From the NCBI RefSeq assembly GCF_024679095.1, contig NC_066518.1, positions 7,289,110 to 7,353,109 on the forward strand: a DNA stretch of 64,000 bases, read 5' to 3'. Each line of letters starts with the position of its first letter. The stretch's first letter is position 1. The notes below the pieces were generated by a model. It did not search any database, was not told the DNA's origin, and saw only the letters and a list, made by a program, of their open reading frames with translations. This DNA comes from Eriocheir sinensis (taxonomy: Eukaryota > Arthropoda > Malacostraca > Decapoda > Varunidae). Made by a program: the position numbers and the translations under genes. Shown piece after piece: positions 1 to 13,600 of the stretch.

Positions 1-1528
1 ATCACTGGACAAACTCAGTTGCTATAAAACGGTTTTTCGGGCCAGCTATGCAAATCTGTTCCCTGGGTCACGCTCCTGCACAGGACTCCCACCCTTGCGT
101 AATTCCTTCGAATCCTTGTCAGTGAAACAGGGATACCCAGCTGGCCGGTGAGGGTGGCAGGTGCCCGCCCGTGTGGGAACCGCCACCCGCCTCTATTCTC
201 ACAGCGAGTCACGACCACTGGTGTCTTAGGCCTTCGCTCAGGTGCAAGGGTGTGACAAGAGTCTAAATTTCCTTCGTCAGGTTGCGTCAAGTGACATCTT
301 TCGATGACTTTACCGCCAGATGTATTGAGAGTCTACAGAAGACGGAGGTGCATTTGCTAGAGACGTAAAGATGGCGGTGGTGTGTGCACAACGAAGCATA
401 AAGGTACGTGAGCACAAAGGTCTGGTCCAAGTGAGTCGGTTTAACACAATAGCCACGACATCGCTGTACTGTTGCCGCCTCTGAGGTGCCGCCACACGCC
501 GCCTTGCCATAATGCGATGCACCGACGACAGTTTTCTTCGCTTCCTGTGTCCCGTCCTGCCCGTCACGTTCTCTCCGTCAAGTTGTATTACAAATATCTT
601 GGTCAGTCTAATTCAACTATTCAATGTGTCTGAAGTAAAGTCCCTGTAGAAAATGATCGCAAAACGATGCCCAGGCACCCGCAACTCCGCCCACCGTGAG
701 GAAAGAAAACGGTAGCCCGGCAGGTTACTCCCGCCGCTCAGCGCCCCGGGCGACTTTCCCTGCGTCAGGATTTTTAACTCTCTTCCTGCTCTTACTATTT
801 TTTTTATCGTGTACGGTAGTATGTCTACTAGCATAATGAAATTAATCCTAAATTGCTCTTAAGGGCCATTGGAGGGGGGGGAAGGGTTATTTTTTGAAGC
901 GGCGCTGGCTTCAGACGGGAGACTATTCCATTTGGAACCAATTTCGGTTGTTGTGGGTGACTGCTTCCCTGCAGCGAAGATGATCGTTACTGACCGCAGG
1001 AAGCCTCACACTTCCTCCTGACCACAACACACTGCCCCGCCCCGCCCCGCCCTGCGCTGCCCCGCCTCGTTCTCCTCCCCTCCTGGTCAACACCCGCATC
1101 GCCACGCATCCTTCAACCCCCCCCCCCCGCCCCCACGGTCCTCAAAGGCTAGGATTACGCAGGCATGGGTCGGGTGCTTCTTTGCTTCTCACGTTCTCTC
1201 CCGCTACTAATATCAGCTGCGATCCGAGCTTTGTATTTCCAAGATAAGATTAAGGTCTTCATGATGCCATATCTCACGCCAGACCCTATCTAGATACCCC
1301 CCCCCCAAAAAAAAAAAATAAAAAAAACGCACTTTCTATAATGCATAAAGATACACAAAGACAACTAAAATCAGTTCATCTTACCTCATCTTTTTTTTCT
1401 TTCAGAAGTAAGGGAAGCAGCTCTTGGGGAAAGTTAAAAATCCGAAAAGCCAGCCAGTTTTTGAGTCAAAGAATTTAACATACTTGGTAATGTTAGGCGT
1501 GAGATTAACAGTAACAGAATGACCTCTC
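1..1528. other. 5' flank, no gene seen
   Basis: No conserved coding sequence is visible on either strand. The minus-strand open frames here are short and low in complexity. C-rich runs occur near 1036-1130 (CCCCG-type) and homopolymers near 1296-1325. A Su(H)-like site lies at 172-180. Confidence 0.5.
172..180 (+). promoter_or_regulatory. Su(H)/CSL-like site upstream of dpn
   Basis: TGTGGGAAC fits the CSL consensus YGTGRGAAM. It lies about 3.5 kb upstream of the dpn start codon. A 9-bp degenerate match can occur by chance in 64 kb, so this is only a candidate. Confidence 0.2.
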
Positions 1529-1652
1529 TTTCGGCCACCTCTTTCGATTCTTTTTTTTTAGGAGCAGCGTGTAGCGTTTTTTTTTTTATTATTGTTTCCT
1601 TTTTTCAGTGCCCTTGAGCTGTCTCCTTTGTCGTAAAAAAAAAAAAAAAAAT
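1529..1652 (-). repeat. Dispersed A-rich-core element, copy 1
   Basis: One of nine relatives in the window. On the plus strand it reads TTTCGGCCAC, then AGGAGCAG, a T-rich core, then GCCCTTGAGCTGTCTCC. It is the reverse complement of the plus-oriented copies at 1866, 12147, 16649, 31838 and 32081. No coding capacity. Confidence 0.7.
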
Positions 1653-1865
1653 TATGTCTTCTTCAATTTAGCCTCTCCGCCCTTTGAAAGAATGATCATC
1701 AAACACGTAATCCAAAACTAACCATCGACCTTGTTCGCCCGTAGCTCTGGTGACGCATATCGCACGGCTGCAAGTCTTTAATCCTCATCACCCTCCAATA
1801 CCTTGCCTGACGCTCACCACCATGACAAGCCCAGACTATCACCACTCCTGTAATGCGCCACGACC

Positions 1866-1920
1866 ATTTTTTTTTTTTTACAGCAAAGGAGACAGTTCAA
1901 GGGCGCAAAAAAGAAAAATA
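1866..1920 (+). repeat. Dispersed A-rich-core element, copy 2 (partial)
   Basis: A T-run followed by ACAGCAAAGGAGACAG and TTCAAGGGC, then an A-rich core. The distal GCCCGCTA half is missing. It lies about 210 bp from copy 1 in the opposite orientation. Confidence 0.7.
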
Positions 1921-2194
1921 CTTCAATACTCCAATCTTTACCATGCTCCATCACTGACTTCTAAAAACACTTCTATGTTCGGCGACAACCACTGACATTA
2001 CTTTTTTCCATCATCATATATGCCCGCCGTTGGGTCTCACCGCTATCATCAGCTAGCATAAGGAAACACTGTACTATATGAGCAGCTATCGACGAATAAT
2101 TAAAGCAAACAAAAGTCTTAACGTCCTCCAACCTTTATTTCATTCATACGTTTCTTCTTTTGATTATCGCAAGTATTTTTTTTTTTCTCCATTT

Positions 2195-2865
2195 TTAATA
2201 TACGATTCCCCAGACACATGATATCAATGAAAAAGTCCTCTCCTCAACCTTTGTTTCCTTTCCTTTCCTATTACCATCGAAGCCGTGTCTGCTGCTCCAC
2301 TTCTAATACGATTCCCCAGACACTTGATAGCCCTGAAAAAAGTCTCTAACGTCCTCTTCTCAACCTTTATTTCATTTACTTTCCTATTACCATCGAAGCC
2401 GTGTCTGCTGCTCCACTTTTAATACGATTCCCCAGACACTTGATATCCCTGAAAAAAGTCTCTAACGTCCTCTTCTCAACCTTTATTTCATTTACTTTCC
2501 TTTTAGTATTGAAGCCGTGTCTGCTGCTCCACTCTTAATGCGATTGACATGTAATATCGCTGAAAAAAAAGTAACGTCCTCTCCTTAACCTTTATTTCAT
2601 TTACTTTCCTTTTAGTATTGAATGAACATGCATCGACACGCCACCAAAAAACTGAAGGAGGGAGAGAAAGGAGACCCAGACGGAGTCATGCCCCCCCCCC
2701 CTCCCCTCCCTTAATACATGCCCCACTCTTAATACGATTCCCCAGACATGTAGTATCGCTGAAAAAAAGCAACGTCCTCTCCTTAACCCTTACTTCATTT
2801 ACTCTCCTTTTACCATCGAAGCCACGTCTGCTGCTGCACTTGAATACGATTCCCTCACACAGGCC
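2195..2865. repeat. Tandem array, 106-116 bp unit, six copies
   Basis: The marker TACGATTCCC (TGCGATTG in copy 4) recurs at 2201, 2307, 2423, 2539, 2733 and 2845. Units also share CAGACACTTGATA, AACGTCCTCT, CAACCTTTATTTCATTTAC and TGTCTGCTGCTCCAC. The gap between copies 4 and 5 is 194 bp because a separate dispersed segment (2620-2712) sits inside. The array ends about 800 bp before the dpn start codon. Confidence 0.85.
2620..2712 (+). repeat. Dispersed ~90 bp segment, copy A
   Basis: It begins GAATGAACATGCATCGACAC and runs into a C-rich tail. The same segment recurs at 4489-4582 inside dpn intron 1. Here it interrupts the 106-116 bp array, which suggests it was inserted or captured. Confidence 0.75.
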
Positions 2866-3641
2866 GCATCAAAGACTCCGTTCCCGCTTTTATTCCTGGC
2901 CGGCGCCGACACTGTCAAGGCGCGCCGACCGAAAACCCGCCGGTGAAAGAGGGGGAGAAAGGAGGGAGGGAAAGATGGGCGGCAGTACGCCACCTTGCAG
3001 CGAGGAATGCGGGAGATGAGCGGCCGAGACAGGTGGGGCAGGTGACGGCCGCGTGAGAGGAGAATACCTGTCCGAAGGAATCTGGGCGGGAGGGGCGGGT
3101 CGAGGGTGGACATCTGCTGTTGGGAAGGCTGAGGGGCGCCAAAGAACGAGAGAAGGGGCTGTGGGAAGGAAGGGAGGAGGACTAAGAGGAGGCGGGTCGC
3201 GGGGAGGGAGGTAGGAAGGAAGGAGATCGGGGAGGAGGAGGGGTTGGGAACTTCTCACTTACCGTTCACACAGTCGCGCTCACCGACGCACGCACACACG
3301 AAGCGGCGGACACTTGCTGCTCCAGTCGGTCTCGAGGAACGATTCAGGTGACACACACAGGGGAGGAGGTAGAGCGCCAGCCTGAGGGAGGGAAAGGATA
3401 CACATTTTAACATTCAACGCTGCGAAAAGGAAACTCCGCTACCACCGACGAGGAAATCATACCCGGTCCATTACGAGAAACAGCGCCAACTCGTGTTCCA
3501 TGTGAAGGGAAACTCGTGCAACAGTAACAGAATTTAGTGACTCAGAGGAAAGTTTCTTGCGTGAACTTTAAGGAGTGATAAAAAAAAAGTGCGAGGAGTA
3601 CGTGTGAGTGAGGAGGAGGAGAAGGAGGAGGAGGAGGTGTC

Positions 3642-3782
3642 ATGATGCTGTCTGTGTTGAGCATGATGGAGGGGGGCCACCTACACGAAGAGGAGGAAGA
3701 GGAAGAGGAGGAGGATCACCAGCTGGAAGAGGAGGAACAAGGGCATGATGGATTGCAGCTCTCCAAGGCGGAACTCAGGAAG
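3642..3782 (+). CDS. dpn: dpn exon 1 (coding part)
   Basis: Encodes residues 1-47 and ends at AGGAAG before donor GTACGT (3783) in phase 0. The 5' UTR extends upstream, but I see no TATA box or convincing initiator in 3200-3640. A further non-coding 5' exon is possible. Confidence 0.88.
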
Positions 3783-6315
3783 GTACGTCAGTAGTCTCCA
3801 CTCTTTCCTGGAATGCCAATATCCTGTCAATCTTGTTAACGCGAAAACACAATAATCTCTCCTTCCCATAAAAATAATGGCACTGAATCTATTTCCTGAT
3901 CTATCTGTTTGGTTATTCAATCTATATTCGTTGACCTATCTTTCTTGAGCAATGGTTTTTTCCTTCTGTAAATTTTCTTATAGCTCAGCACCAATATATA
4001 TACTTCAGTGGTTTTCATGGGTCTTTTTAAATCGGGTGGCTATTGATGTGGTCTTCGCGATGGACACTGCTTGCTTGACTGGTCACTGAGAGATGAAAGC
4101 TCGAACGAGACTTTCTTTCCAGGAATGTCAATAACCTGTCAATCTTGTCAACGCGAAAACACGAAAATCTCTGTTTCTTCTCATAAAAAAATGGCACTGA
4201 AGCTATTTCCTGATCTATCTGTTTAGTTATTCAATCTACATTCGTTGACCTATCTTTCGGCCACTCCTCTAACTCTTTATAGGAGCAGTGAGTAGCGGGC
4301 TTTTTTTTCTTCACATTTGTTACCTTTTTTATGCCCTTGAACTGACACCTCTGCTATAAAAAACAACAACAACAACAAAAAAACAATCCACAGGTGTATG
4401 TCAAACGGTAATTACGGTATTCAGGAAAGCTTGAAGTGCAAAAAAATAAGCTTAGAGTAAAAAAAAGGTCATAAACACGTCAAGAACAGAATGAACATGC
4501 ATCGACACGCCACCAAAAATCTGAAGAAGGGAGAGAAAGGCGACCCACTATACGGAGTAATGCCCCCCCCCCTCCCCTCCCTCCCCCGGAATGACCCTCA
4601 CCCCCTTCCATTACTCTCCCTTCCTCCCCTCAATAAAGGAATCTGCCCCCCTTTTCCGACCCCCCTTCTCTGCCCACTCCCCCCTTGATTCACCCTTACT
4701 CTCCCCTCCCCTCGTCTCCCCCTTATCTCCCCTGCTAAGGAGTATTGCCCCTTTCTTAACTCCTCCCCCCGCCCCCCGCAGAGGATGTCATGCCCCCTCT
4801 CCCCCTCCACCCATACATTTCCATACCTTCCGTCCCCTTCACTTACCCCTAAACCCCCTTCTCTGAATCCTCCTCTCCCCCCCCCCCCCCATGAAGAACG
4901 CCATGGACCCCTTCTTCTACACTTCTAAGCCCCGTCCATCCCCCTCCTCACCCTGCTTCACCTCGTTCCCCCAATTCCTCACCCTCAGTCTCCGTTTCAC
5001 ACCCCGTTCCCCACACTTCCTCACCCTCCCGCCTTCCCCCATTCCACTACCCCCCTGCAGCCACCGTAAAAAATGCCATGGACCCCTTCACTTCTTCACC
5101 CCTTCCTTTCCCTTACTCACCTACCCCCCCCTTCCGCAGAGCAACAAGCCCATCATGGAGAAGCGGCGGCGGGCGAGGATCAACACTTGTCTCAACGAAC
5201 TCAAGGCGCTCATCCTCGACGCCATGCGGAAGGACGTGAGTAGATGCGCTTTTGTTTGATGGATTAGAAGGACGTCACTCACACGGCCACGAATTCAACT
5301 TGATAATGAACGTCCTAAAACCTATAAACACCCATTACGATAGTTATGCTCCAGTTTATATTGCATCTAGCCATGGTGAAAGGGGAGGGAAGCGGGAGGA
5401 GAAGGAGGAGGAGAAGGAGAAGGGCTTGATTTGAAGGATTAGGAGGTCATCACTCACACGGAGGCAAAATCAGCTTGTTATATGTCCTTAAGCTTAATGA
5501 TAGATGTTATTAAGCTTGTAAACACTCATTAGGATTGTTGTGCTCAAGTTTATATTATATCTCGTCATGGTTAAGGGGGTATAATGTAAGCAGGAGGAGG
5601 AGGAGGAGGAGGAGGAGGAGGAGTTAAAGCAAGAGATGGAGAGAGAAAAACGGGGGTATTAAGCAGGAGGAAGAGGAGGAAGGAGAAAAAGGAGGAGAGG
5701 GAGAGAAAAAAAAAACGGCGGGTATTTCTCAGGAGGAGCAAGAGGAAGAGGAGGAAGTGGAATCAGGAGGAGACGGAGGGAGAGAAAAAAAAGAGGGGTA
5801 TTAAGGAGGAGGAGGAATAAGAGGAGCAAAAGGAGGAGGAGGAGGAGGAGGAGGTGAATCGGGAGTAGAGGGAGAGAGAAAAACGGCACCGGTCACTCAC
5901 TCCCTGTCTCCCTGTCACCCCATCCTACCGTCCATCTCTGCTAACCTTACCCAGAGCCAGACCTTCCCCTGCCACCCCTCTGCTTCCCACGGCATGTCAC
6001 TCACACCTCCCGCCCCCACACCACCCACACCCCGCCCCGCCCCGCCCCGCCCCGCCCTCTGCACAGGTTGTCTTGTCACTCCTCCTCTCACGTCACGATG
6101 CCCTCAGTCTTTCCCTCTTCCTGCAGGTTAAGAATCACGGTGAATTCATTTCCTTACTATTTGGGAAAGGTTTAAAGGTATTCTGCGGGTATTTCGTGTG
6201 ACCATTTAAATAATCTAAATAATGTACGAGTCAAAAAAAAAATTGTGAAGAGTAAAAAAATATGAAGGTGATAGGAAATGATTTGCTTAAGAGAAAGAAG
6301 GTTCGAAGTAGTAGT

Positions 6316-6358
<43 letters not shown>

Positions 6359-6705
6359 GTGGATCACCTGCAACTAATTACGGCAGGTTAGTGGCGTGCG
6401 AATGAATAGAGGAGGAAAATGAATAAGCCTCTGACACCTTCCTCGCTCCTCCTCCACCTCCACCTCCTCCTCTTCCTCCTCCACCTCTAGGGTTACACAG
6501 GCGGCTCCTCTGACAGGGTGCTTGGCTAGGAGGAGGAGGAGGAGGAGGAGGAGATAAATCCCTTAACACACAATAGGGTGATGATCCGATATGAACGTGT
6601 GCACCATAATTGTCTGCATGTGTGTGTGTGTGTGTGTGTGTGGCGGGGGTTGCGCCCTTGTGGTCCCGAGGCGAGGCGTGGGAACGGTGCGTCGCCTCCG
6701 GATTC

Positions 6706-6741
<36 letters not shown>

Positions 6742-6806
6742 TGCCATCTTTCTGTCTTCCTGCTTATCTTCTTCCTCTTCCTGCTTTCCTTTGCCTCCTC
6801 GTCCTT

Positions 6807-6885
<79 letters not shown>

Positions 6886-6996
6886 CTACTTTCAACAATA
6901 CCCACTTACCACTGTGCACTCCTCCTCCTCCTCCTCCTCCTCCTCCTCCTCCTCCTCCTCTCTCCTCCACTAAAAAACAAAAATCATCTCCACTTC

Positions 6997-7055
<59 letters not shown>

Positions 7056-7082
7056 CCCACCCAATGCACGCCTTTCTCCCCA

Positions 7083-7132
<50 letters not shown>

Positions 7133-9848
7133 TGCACTTTACCCTTCCTTAACAAAACGCCCCCGCCCCCTCCCCCTTTTCACCTTTCATCCTCTCCTCA
7201 CCCCTACGGCCCCTCTACATTCCTGCGTCTAATTCCCCCCCCTTTCCCCTCCTCCTCCTCCTCCTCCTTATTCAACCCCTTCTATACACAGCTATTCTTC
7301 CTCGCAAACTTACACGCTGAAAAATGTTTAAGACAAAGAAAAGACGATAAGGTACACACACAACAAGCCTCATGAATGACAGCACATACATAAACTTCCA
7401 AGACAATGATAAGATGGAATAATATAAGTACACGCGAGTTAAATCTTTCTTTTTTTGCATATATAAGGTAACGTGACTACTATATGTATTACGAACAAGT
7501 GTCAGATTCCTTTATTTTCTCTCGCTGTCATCTACATCACAAAACTCCCCATGGAAATACTCACAAGAGCCTCTGCGAAAGTCTTATCAATTGTGTAATG
7601 TTTGGAAATACGGGCCGAGTAAAGAAATCCTGCGTGGGAGTGTGTGTGTTTGCTTGCTGTGCTTGCTCTGCGCTGCGATGCGATGCGGGGTGACAAAAGA
7701 ACCGAGACGTCACCTCAACACCACTTCGACCTATCAAGAACCGAGACGTCACCTCAACACCACTTCGACCATCATCATCCCACTACCATCATCAGCAGCA
7801 GCATATTCACCTTCACCATCAACATAATCATTACCACCACCAATCCTATCATGAACCGAGACGTCACCTCAACACCAGTACAATCATCACCATCACTCTC
7901 ATCATCATCATCAGCATACTCACCATCACCATCAGCATCACCATAACCATTATCGTCTCATTTTCGTCACCACCACCATCACCTTTAACATCAGCAGCAG
8001 CATAATCACCATCACCGAAACCATCACTATCAGCATAACTATCCTTACCACTACTATTATCGTTTCATCTTCAGCATCACAGTCACTACTATCACCACTA
8101 CCACCTCCATAACCATCATCATCATCTCTATCACCACCACTAACTCCACTACCACCATCACCATCACCACCACCACCAGGACAAGCATTACCACCACCTC
8201 CATTATATTTTCATCTTCAACATCATCACCACTACAACCATCACCACCACCACCACTACCCCCATAACCATCATCACTAACTCCTCCACCACTACAAACT
8301 CCACCACCATCACCTCCACCGCCACTCTGACCACCACCAGCAGGAGGACAGACAGGTGGCGAGGACAAAGCGGGCGTGAGAAAAGTTAACATTCCAGACA
8401 TTCCCGGCCATTCCCGAAGCCATTCCCATCCCATACCGACTCGCATTCCAACGCATAGAAGTCGAAGTGAAGGAGGGGAGGGAGGGAAGGAGAGAGACGA
8501 AGGGGGGGAAGGGGAGGCAGGTGGGGTGCTTTTGTTCAGAAGGGCGCCGGGCAGTTTGGGGGGCGGCGGCGGTGGTGGTGGAGGCTGAAGGGAAAGGGAG
8601 ACGGGAGGGGTGAGAAGGGAGAAAGGGAAAGGAGGGGGGGAGGGGGGAGAGGAGGCAGTCGTGTGCAGTACCTATTGTTCGGTGATGAAAGGCTTTTTTT
8701 CTTTTTCTTCTTTTTCTTCCCCCTGGTACAGTATCAACACACCTTATTACGGGCTAAAGAAAAATAGCGGGAAGGGACGGTCTACGTGTGTGTATGTGTG
8801 CTCTCCTTTCCTATTTGTCTATTATTTTTCCATGCCCTCTATTCTATTTTCTATTGTTTTCCTGATCATTTTTTTCCGGAATAAAGAAAAATAAGGGCAA
8901 GGGGCGATGTTTGCTCTCTTTTCTTATCCTCAATTCTATCCTCAATTTTCTACTTGTTTCCCTTTGATTCATCGTTTTTTTTCTTATTGTCGATTCTAAT
9001 TTTCTACTTGTCTTCCTTTGATTCATCGTTTTTATTTCTCTACTTTCGTTTTCCTTCGTGTCCTCAGTGACGGATCGTTGTTAGCGCTATCAACAAACAA
9101 CAGCAAGATTAACTACAGCAACACATTCTTTTTCTTTAGGGGACAACAGGAGTCACGGTTAGGCATGGGACGTTCTGTGTGCTCTCCTTTCCTATTGTTT
9201 CCTTACCGTTTCTTCCTACTTTCGTTCCCCTTCCTGTCTTCAAAGGCGGCGGATGGTAGTTTGGGATATCAGCAAACAGCGCCGATAACAAACTACAGCC
9301 ACATCGTTTTTCTTTCACAGGGTCACGACAGAAGTCATGGTTAGAAAAAGAGCGACCCTTCTTTTTTCCTTTTACTTGGTCACATTCTATCTACTTATCT
9401 CCATTATTTTTGTTGTGAAATGATATTATGTTGGAAGCACAAGAAGAGGAGAAAATGAAGAACAAGATGATGATGATGAAGAAGAGAAAGAAGAATAAAA
9501 ACAAGATGATGATGATGAAGAACAGGAAGAAGAACAAGAAGACGATGATGAAGAAGAGGACCAAGAACAAGAAGATGATGATGAAGAGGAAGAAGAACAA
9601 GAACAAGAAGATGATGATGGAAAAGAGGAAGAAGAACAAAAACAAGATGCTGATGAAGAGGAAGAACAAGAAGAACAAGACCAAGAAATTAAGTAGAAAA
9701 AGGTGTAACAATAATGGTAGAAGGAAAAAAAGAAGACGAATGAGAAGAGAAGAAAAGAAGTAGTAATCGCAGTAGAATCAAAAGACAAATAAGAAGAAAA
9801 GGAAGAAAAAAAAGGAACAAAAGGACGAAAACGAGGGACACTCAAGCT

Positions 9849-9916
<68 letters not shown>

Positions 9917-10553
9917 CCCGTGGCCTCTATATTAAGATACGCCATTTTAAGGTTTCTTCCTCATTTCCCCTTCCTTCCCCTTCCTTCCCCTTCGGCCACG
10001 GCATCTGGCTTCCCTCTCTTCCTCACCATTCCCTTCCCTTCCTTTCCTTTACTAGGGTTCTTGGTGGTCATTCTCACAGTCCTCCTCCTCTTCCTCCTCG
10101 TCCTCCTCCTCATCCAAGTGCCACCTGCCGCCAAGCCTCCTCTTCTCAGCAGGACATGGGAAAAAAAGGAAGGAGAGAAAGGGAGGGAAGGAGAAAGGAC
10201 ATTGAGAGTGAGAGAGGGGGGAAGGGGGGTATGGGGGAGGTGAGTCAGGGGAGGGTGGGTTGTAGTAAGGAGGGAGGGGATGGAGGAGGAGAATGAGAGG
10301 TTGTAGAAAGGAGATAAGGAGAAGAGGGGAAATGGCGGGGCTTGGGAGAAGAGAGGAAGAAGGGAAAGGGGGAAACTATTGAAATTGCAACGAAACCTCC
10401 TGGCCTAAAAGAGGAGGAGGAGGAGGAGAAAGAGGAGGAGGAGGAGAAAGAGGATGATGATAAAAAAGACAAAATCAATGAAATTAAAATCCTAACAAAA
10501 GTAATTTCTCCAACGCAAACTGTCTTTTGCCTAACCTCCTTCCGTCTTCTGTC

Positions 10554-10622
<69 letters not shown>

Positions 10623-13600
10623 CATGTTGTGTAGATACCAGTTTCACTTCTGCAAAGAGAAAGTAATTTACCCCCCCCTCCCTTCCTCTTCCTCCTCCTC
10701 CTCCCTTCCTCTTCCTCCTCCTCTAAATTTCATCACAATGCAAACTTCCTCCCGCTAAGCTGTAGTAAACTTCCTCCCATTCTCTATTCTCTCCTTTTAT
10801 CTCCTCCTCCTCCTCCTCCTCCCGCCCAGTCAAGTGCAGGTTGCCCTCTGTTTTCCTCCCGCTCTCCCCTACCACCTTTCTACTTCCTTTTCACACGCTC
10901 TTCTGCCTCCCTCCCTTCCTTTCTCCCTCCTCCTCCTCCTCCTCCTCCTCCTCCTCCTCCTCTTCCACCCACTAAGTCTTCCTGCGAGGCTCCTTCAGAG
11001 GATCGTCTATTCCAAGGGTGTCAGTTCTATTAATAAACGTCAAAAATCCAATTATTTCAAAACATAAAAAGACAAAACAAAAGAAAACTGGGTCTATCAA
11101 TGTATCAAGAAGCTGAAACTGACTGGGCGTTATCAAATAAATAAATAAAAAATAATAGATGTCTTCAGCGCCTCAAAATTGGATAAAATGGATTGATAGC
11201 TTTTTGATGATTTGATGAAAGGGTAACATCAGTTTTTGACGCTTTGATGACCCCACCACGTCTTACCACGCCCCCCCCCACCCCCTCCACACAAACACAC
11301 ACACACACACACACACATATACGAACACCAGACGGGTCATCGCATTAAAATCACATCACCTTACACTGAGCTATATACTTCATGTCTGTGTTTAGCATGT
11401 CTCTGTGTATGTCTGTTTGTCTGTCCGTCAACGTCCCCGCCCCGCTCCCATCTTCTCCATTTCATACAATATTTGCTTCCCTGTTTGTACGCCACAACGT
11501 CAGCGCCAAAGAATGTGTATTGAATCTTTGCACATGCCGCCTGTGTTAATGGGGCGCTATTTTTCTTAAGTCAGAGGGGAGCCTGAGGGGAGAGAGGGAG
11601 AGAGTGCACAGGAGGAGGGAGGCGAGGGAGAGAAGGAGGTAGGGGAGGTAAGGGGGGGGAAGGACGTGAGAATCTTCCCACACCCCGTCAGCTGAGTGGC
11701 CTGCCTTCCCCTCTCCCTCACCCTCTTTCTCTCTCCTTCCTTTCCTCCTCCTCCTCCTCCTCCTCTTGCCAGACGTCATTCTTTTAGCTCACCTCTCCCT
11801 CACTCTCCCTCGCTCTCTCTCACACCTCCGCCACCTGCCACTGTGCCCTCCCCCCTCTCTCCACTTTCATTTCCTCGGGGTGAGAGATGGAGGCAAAGAG
11901 GATGGTGATGATGATGGTGGTGGTGGTGGTGATGGTGATGAAAGAGATTAATAACTTGGACTGTGAGAAGAGTGAGGCAATCGATATACATGATAATATT
12001 TACACATTAAGTCACGAATCCGTAATCACAGTAGCCTGCTTGACTCACGCATAAAGTCACGTGACGAACAAGTACACATCATATTTTTGGTCTTCCTTTT
12101 TACCAACACTGCATCACGGCCTGTCCTGTTGTGGTGCATGGCGGGACACTAAGTTATTTTTTTTAACAGTAGAGGAAGCAGTTCAAGAAAAAAAAAGGAA
12201 AACAATAATGACAAAAAAAGCCCGCTACTCACTGCCCCTACAAAGACTCAAGAGGAGTGGCCGAAAGATAGGTCAATTTCGGGGGGAGAGGTGTCCTGAT
12301 GCCTACCCTCAATCGCTTAAAAAATGAAACACAGCAACAGACAATAAAAAAAAGGACCCCCCCCCCCCCCCCACTCAGTCCTATTCCATTACCAAACGAG
12401 AAAGAAAAGGTTAAATTGGGTGCATACGCTCTATGTTGCTGCGCGTGGCTGCGGTGCTCATCTCCGTCGCATTGGCCCTTTGCATTGACTAAAATGATGA
12501 TAATAATGATAGCTCTCCATTTGTCTACGTAAAACTGTAAGAAATGACACGACTGACGACAAAACGTAAAAAAAAGTCAAATAATACATAAAGGTGAGGG
12601 AGATGGACGGTAATCGGGGAGATGAATGACGTAGGAGTGAACAAGGGGAGTGAAGAAGGGAGGAACAGAAAGGGGAAGGTGCAAAGAGCGGAAATGACAG
12701 TAAAATGGGAGCGCCTTGGAATGAGTTAGGGCGCAGGAGACAACGGAGGGGAAATAGAGGGGAGAAGTGACAAGATACGGCGATACGGGAAGTGAGACGG
12801 GAAGAAGGAATGGAGGCGTGAGGAAGACGTGGTGGAAGGGGTCATGAGAGAGGAGATGGTGGGGGCAAGGAGTTGAGAACCAGAGGGAGGAAGAGAGGGG
12901 AGGACGGAGGGAGGGAGGGAGGCAGAGGCTGGTGTTATGTCGCTGCACGTGTAAGGGGGGAGGGGAGAGGGGGGAGGGGAGGGAGGGAAGAAAGGCCTGT
13001 CCAAAGGAACGCTGCCGACGCTGTTTTCCCGACACAATCATTCTTTTCCAGTCGTTGTGTGCCCAGCCTCCGCGCCGGCTCCTGTGATCTATATTAACAC
13101 GTTTCCGAAATTACACATGAGAGAAACTAATTCGTGACTAAAAAGTTGATTTCTTTTCAATTCTCAGGAAGACTTAATATATCTATTAAGATAATTCACT
13201 CCTCTTTTATTATTCAGTGCAATAAGACACTTTATGTATCTCTGATCCATTAGAAGATTCAAGATTCAGCGCCATGCCCCGCAGTCAGATTAGCAATGTT
13301 TTGTGCCCCTCCTGACCTTTGCCCTCCCTGCCCACAGCCGGCGCGCCACAGCAAGCTGGAGAAGGCGGACATTCTGGAGATGACGGTGAAACATCTACAG
13401 GCGGTGCAGCGGCAGCAGCTGGCCCTGGCTGTGGCCCATGACCCCGCGGTGCTCACCAAGTTCCGCAGCGGCTTCGCCGAGTGTGCCCAGGAGGTCACCA
13501 GGTGAGGAGGTCAGGTCATGTTGGGGTAGGGAGTGTTTCCTCGGTGTGTTGAGGTGTGTTGAAGTCTCTCATCTTTAATCTTACCTGTACGGCGGAGCAG

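Larger units (their letters stand above)
3783..5139 (+). other. dpn intron 1
   Basis: 1357-bp intron between ELRK and SNKP, a usual HES intron site just before the basic region. It contains a duplicated ~150 bp block, one dispersed element, a second copy of the segment at 2620, and a C-rich stretch up to the acceptor CCGCAG at 5134-5139. Confidence 0.85.
5236..13337 (+). other. dpn intron 2 (8.1 kb, microsatellite-rich)
   Basis: No nested gene is recognised. It holds GGA-rich tracts (5580-5860), TG and CT microsatellites around 6.3-7.1 kb, CAT/CAC-rich DNA (7.75-8.34 kb), an A/G coding-like tract (9426-9845), CT (9850-9913), TG (10559-10621), a dispersed element (12147-12285) and a G/A-rich stretch (12590-12990). 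The acceptor is CCCACAG at 13331-13337. Confidence 0.85.

Noticed and set aside
7699..7886. Spaced direct repeats considered as a CRISPR-like array
   Set aside because: Only three copies with unequal spacing inside CAT/CAC-rich eukaryotic intron DNA.
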